Assembly (NCBI GenBank): GCA_029287875.1
Contig: JARFQH010000136.1
Location: forward strand, 1 to 7,607
Origin: Desulfobacteraceae bacterium
Lineage (GTDB): Bacteria > Desulfobacterota > Desulfobacteria > Desulfobacterales > SG8-13
DNA length: 7,607 nucleotides
Direction of reading: 5' to 3'
Part shown: positions 6,226-7,607 of the stretch, piece by piece
How positions within the stretch are numbered: the stretch's first letter is position 1
Layout: every line of letters starts with the position of its first letter
The notes under the pieces: generated by a model
The model's database searches: none
What the model was told of the DNA's origin: nothing
The model's input: the letters and a program-made list of their open reading frames with translations, nothing else
Position numbers and translations under genes: made by a program

Positions 6226-6900
6226 ATGGCTGGAAAACGTTACGCGGTGATCACCGGCGATATCGTCGGCTCACGCAAGTTTCCTGAAAAAGCACGTCGG
6301 GATCTGCATGCGGTGATGACGGCGGGGGCGGAAACGCTGTGCACGGTGTTCGGCGACGCGGTTCCACTGGAAATGGAAACATTTCGCGGTGACGCCTGGC
6401 AGATGGTGGTCGCAGACCCGGCCAGGGCCCTGCGGATCGGTTCCTTTTACCGGGCCTTTCTGCGGGCCGAAATACGCGCCGTCAAAGCCGATTCACGCCT
6501 GGCTATCGCCGTTGGGACCATCGACTTTATTCCTGCCGCCAAAGTTTCCAGTGGCGACGGTGAAGCTTACCGCCTGTCCGGCAGTCTGCTCGAACGTATG
6601 CCTCGGCAACAACGCCTCTCTTTTGCCTTCGCTGCTAAAGAGGCCGATGATCGGGTGGCTGCTTTGAAAACCGTAATCCAGTTGATGGACGTCCTGGCGG
6701 CCAACTGGTCTGAAAAACAAGCCCAAGCCATAACGGGTGCCCTTCAGGGATGGACCCAGGAAAAAATCGCTACGACCTGCTGGCCGCAGCCTATTACACA
6801 GCAGGCCGTCGCCCAGCACCTCGACCGCGCGGGCTGGCATGCTTTCGAGAGCGGCCTGTTGTTTTTCGAGGAAACCCTGTCCAACCTGTTAGCGCAGTGA
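6226..6900 (+). CDS. SatD family protein (cyclase-like N-terminus, C-terminal HTH)
   Basis: A soluble protein of 224 residues from the ATG at 6226. The same frame is open from GTG 6217 (227 residues) and GTG 6160 (246). I chose the ATG because family members begin a few residues before the conserved YAVITGDIVGSR. The family is named after SatD of the Streptococcus mutans secretion and acid tolerance locus; its biochemical role is not established to my knowledge. Visible segments: YAVITGDIVGSRKF (6-19), FRGDAWQMVV (53-62), SRLAIAVGTIDF (90-101), GDGEAYRLSGSLLERM (110-125). Their order and spacing recall class III nucleotidyl cyclases, with Asp12 and Asp56 in the metal-ligand positions; the Asn and Arg of the transition-state helix appear replaced by Arg116 and Ser120. 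Residues about 165-210 (WTQEKIA, ITQQAVAQHLDRAG) look like a helix-turn-helix. A DUF3307 gene follows after 91 bases. Family call firm; cyclase relation is my inference. Confidence 0.85.
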   Translation: MAGKRYAVITGDIVGSRKFPEKARRDLHAVMTAGAETLCTVFGDAVPLEMETFRGDAWQMVVADPARALRIGSFYRAFLRAEIRAVKADSRLAIAVGTIDFIPAAKVSSGDGEAYRLSGSLLERMPRQQRLSFAFAAKEADDRVAALKTVIQLMDVLAANWSEKQAQAITGALQGWTQEKIATTCWPQPITQQAVAQHLDRAGWHAFESGLLFFEETLSNLLAQ

Positions 6901-6940
6901 AACCGTCAACCACACCGGTTCTATGGATAACACAAATTTG

Positions 6941-6975
6941 CTTGTTATTAAGCACTACAAGTCCAAGAAGTTGTA
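6941..6975 (+). promoter_or_regulatory. Operator-like half-sites upstream of the DUF3307 gene
   Basis: CTTGTT (6941-6946), TACAAG (6956-6961) and GTTGTA (6970-6975) alternate in orientation with 9- and 8-base spacers, the same two spacings as the cluster before the SatD gene. The first pair and its spacer match the 6127-6149 site at 17 of 23 positions, including a central TTAA. The cluster lies 16 bases before the DUF3307 start codon. I found no good promoter here, so it may act on an internal promoter that I cannot define, or as a roadblock. Confidence 0.45.
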
Positions 6976-6991
6976 AAAAGTCGGGAAGGCT

Positions 6992-7607
6992 ATGAACACA
7001 CAAACTCTGTACCTTTTTGTCTTCCTTCTGGCGGGACACGTTGCCGGAGATTTCCTACTGCAGACCAAAACGGTGGCAATGCGCAAAAACCGATGGACCC
7101 CACTGCTTCAACATTCGGCTATCGTGGCCGGCCTGAGTTATTTACTGTGCGGGGCTTGGATGCATTGGGAAATTCCGCTCGCCATATTTCTGACCCACAC
7201 TCTCATCGACCGCATCAAGGTAATGAGCGGCGGAAAGACCACGCAGGCCTTCATCATCGACCAACTGGCCCATGTTGGCGTCACGCTGTTGACGGCCGTT
7301 CTGGTGGTTCGTTATGGTGGAGAGTTGTCGCTTTACTGGGTTCAACTGTTCGGCCCTCCATTTGTCAAAACCGTTGTATTTGTTGCCGGCGCTGTCGCCA
7401 CCGTTCGAGCGGGCGGCTTTCTGATCGGCCTGGCCGTGCAACCGCTGCTGGCGCAGTTCACGGATGCACAGCCGCCCTCAAACACGGCTTCATCCGAAGG
7501 CCTGCCTGCAGCGCCGGGCGGCGGACTTCCGGGCGGCGGCCAGTTGATCGGCCAGCTCGAACGCGCACTGGTATTTCTGTTCATCATGATGGACCAGCCG
7601 GCCGCCG
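6992..7607 (+). CDS. DUF3307 family integral membrane protein, C-terminus cut by window edge
   Basis: The frame is open from the ATG at 6992 to the right edge (205 complete codons), so the stop lies outside. GGGAAGG directly precedes the start with short spacing. The protein opens MNTQTLYLFVFLLAGHVAGD and has about five to six hydrophobic segments (roughly 5-22, 42-57, 61-75, 91-107, 124-148, and one starting near 190). A Pro/Gly-rich linker (about 160-184) precedes the last. The pattern H16-x3-D20, Q24, H41, H69-x3-D73, D90-x3-H94 and the terminal QLIGQLERALVFLF match what I know of DUF3307 proteins, which have no assigned function. The paired His and Asp residues in helices could bind a metal in the membrane, as proposed for YdjM-like membrane hydrolases; that is inference. 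It follows a SatD gene by 91 bases on the same strand, with similar operator-like sites before both. Confidence 0.82.
   Translation, partial: MNTQTLYLFVFLLAGHVAGDFLLQTKTVAMRKNRWTPLLQHSAIVAGLSYLLCGAWMHWEIPLAIFLTHTLIDRIKVMSGGKTTQAFIIDQLAHVGVTLLTAVLVVRYGGELSLYWVQLFGPPFVKTVVFVAGAVATVRAGGFLIGLAVQPLLAQFTDAQPPSNTASSEGLPAAPGGGLPGGGQLIGQLERALVFLFIMMDQPAA

Noticed and set aside
7142..7587. Two overlapping minus-strand open frames near the right edge
   Set aside because: Both are antisense to the DUF3307 gene, whose plus-strand frame matches its family to the window edge.

Overview
The window looks like chromosomal DNA of a Gram-negative, moderately GC-rich bacterium. The style of the proteins (a Pit/DUF47 pair, a PhoR with a large sensor region, a SatD/DUF3307 pair) recalls sulfate-reducing Desulfobacterota such as Desulfosarcina or Desulfatitalea relatives. 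That placement is an impression from sequence and gene order, not a search result. There is no rRNA, tRNA, CRISPR array, insertion sequence or other sign of mobility.

Left part (1-4154, all on the minus strand): a phosphate block. In transcription order it holds phoB (response regulator), phoR (sensor kinase, overlapping phoB by 4 bases), a 322-base gap, pit (inorganic phosphate transporter), and the first 40 codons of a DUF47/PhoU-like protein that leaves the window at base 1. Direct repeats with 11-base spacing, the period of a PhoB box, lie upstream of both phoB and pit. The likely circuit is that PhoR senses phosphate status, PhoB binds upstream of its own operon and of pit-DUF47, and so adjusts uptake. 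No pst or phoU genes are visible here.

Middle (4308-5984, minus strand): one 558-residue protein that I do not recognise as a named family. Its last 220 residues resemble the galactose-1-phosphate uridylyltransferase branch of the HIT superfamily, with a QIHQQ signature in place of the usual HxHxQ.

Right part (about 6060-7607, plus strand): a SatD-family protein followed by a DUF3307-type membrane protein that runs off the right edge. The SatD protein has an N-terminal half that reads like a class III nucleotidyl cyclase fold, with two putative metal-binding aspartates exactly 44 residues apart, and a C-terminal helix-turn-helix-like segment. The membrane protein carries H-x3-D, H-x3-D and D-x3-H pairs in or near its predicted helices. 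Both genes are preceded by the same operator-like arrangement, CTTGT(A/T)-N9-TACAAG with a third half-site 8 bases away. This pair is the best candidate in the window for an undescribed, self-regulated signalling or stress system.
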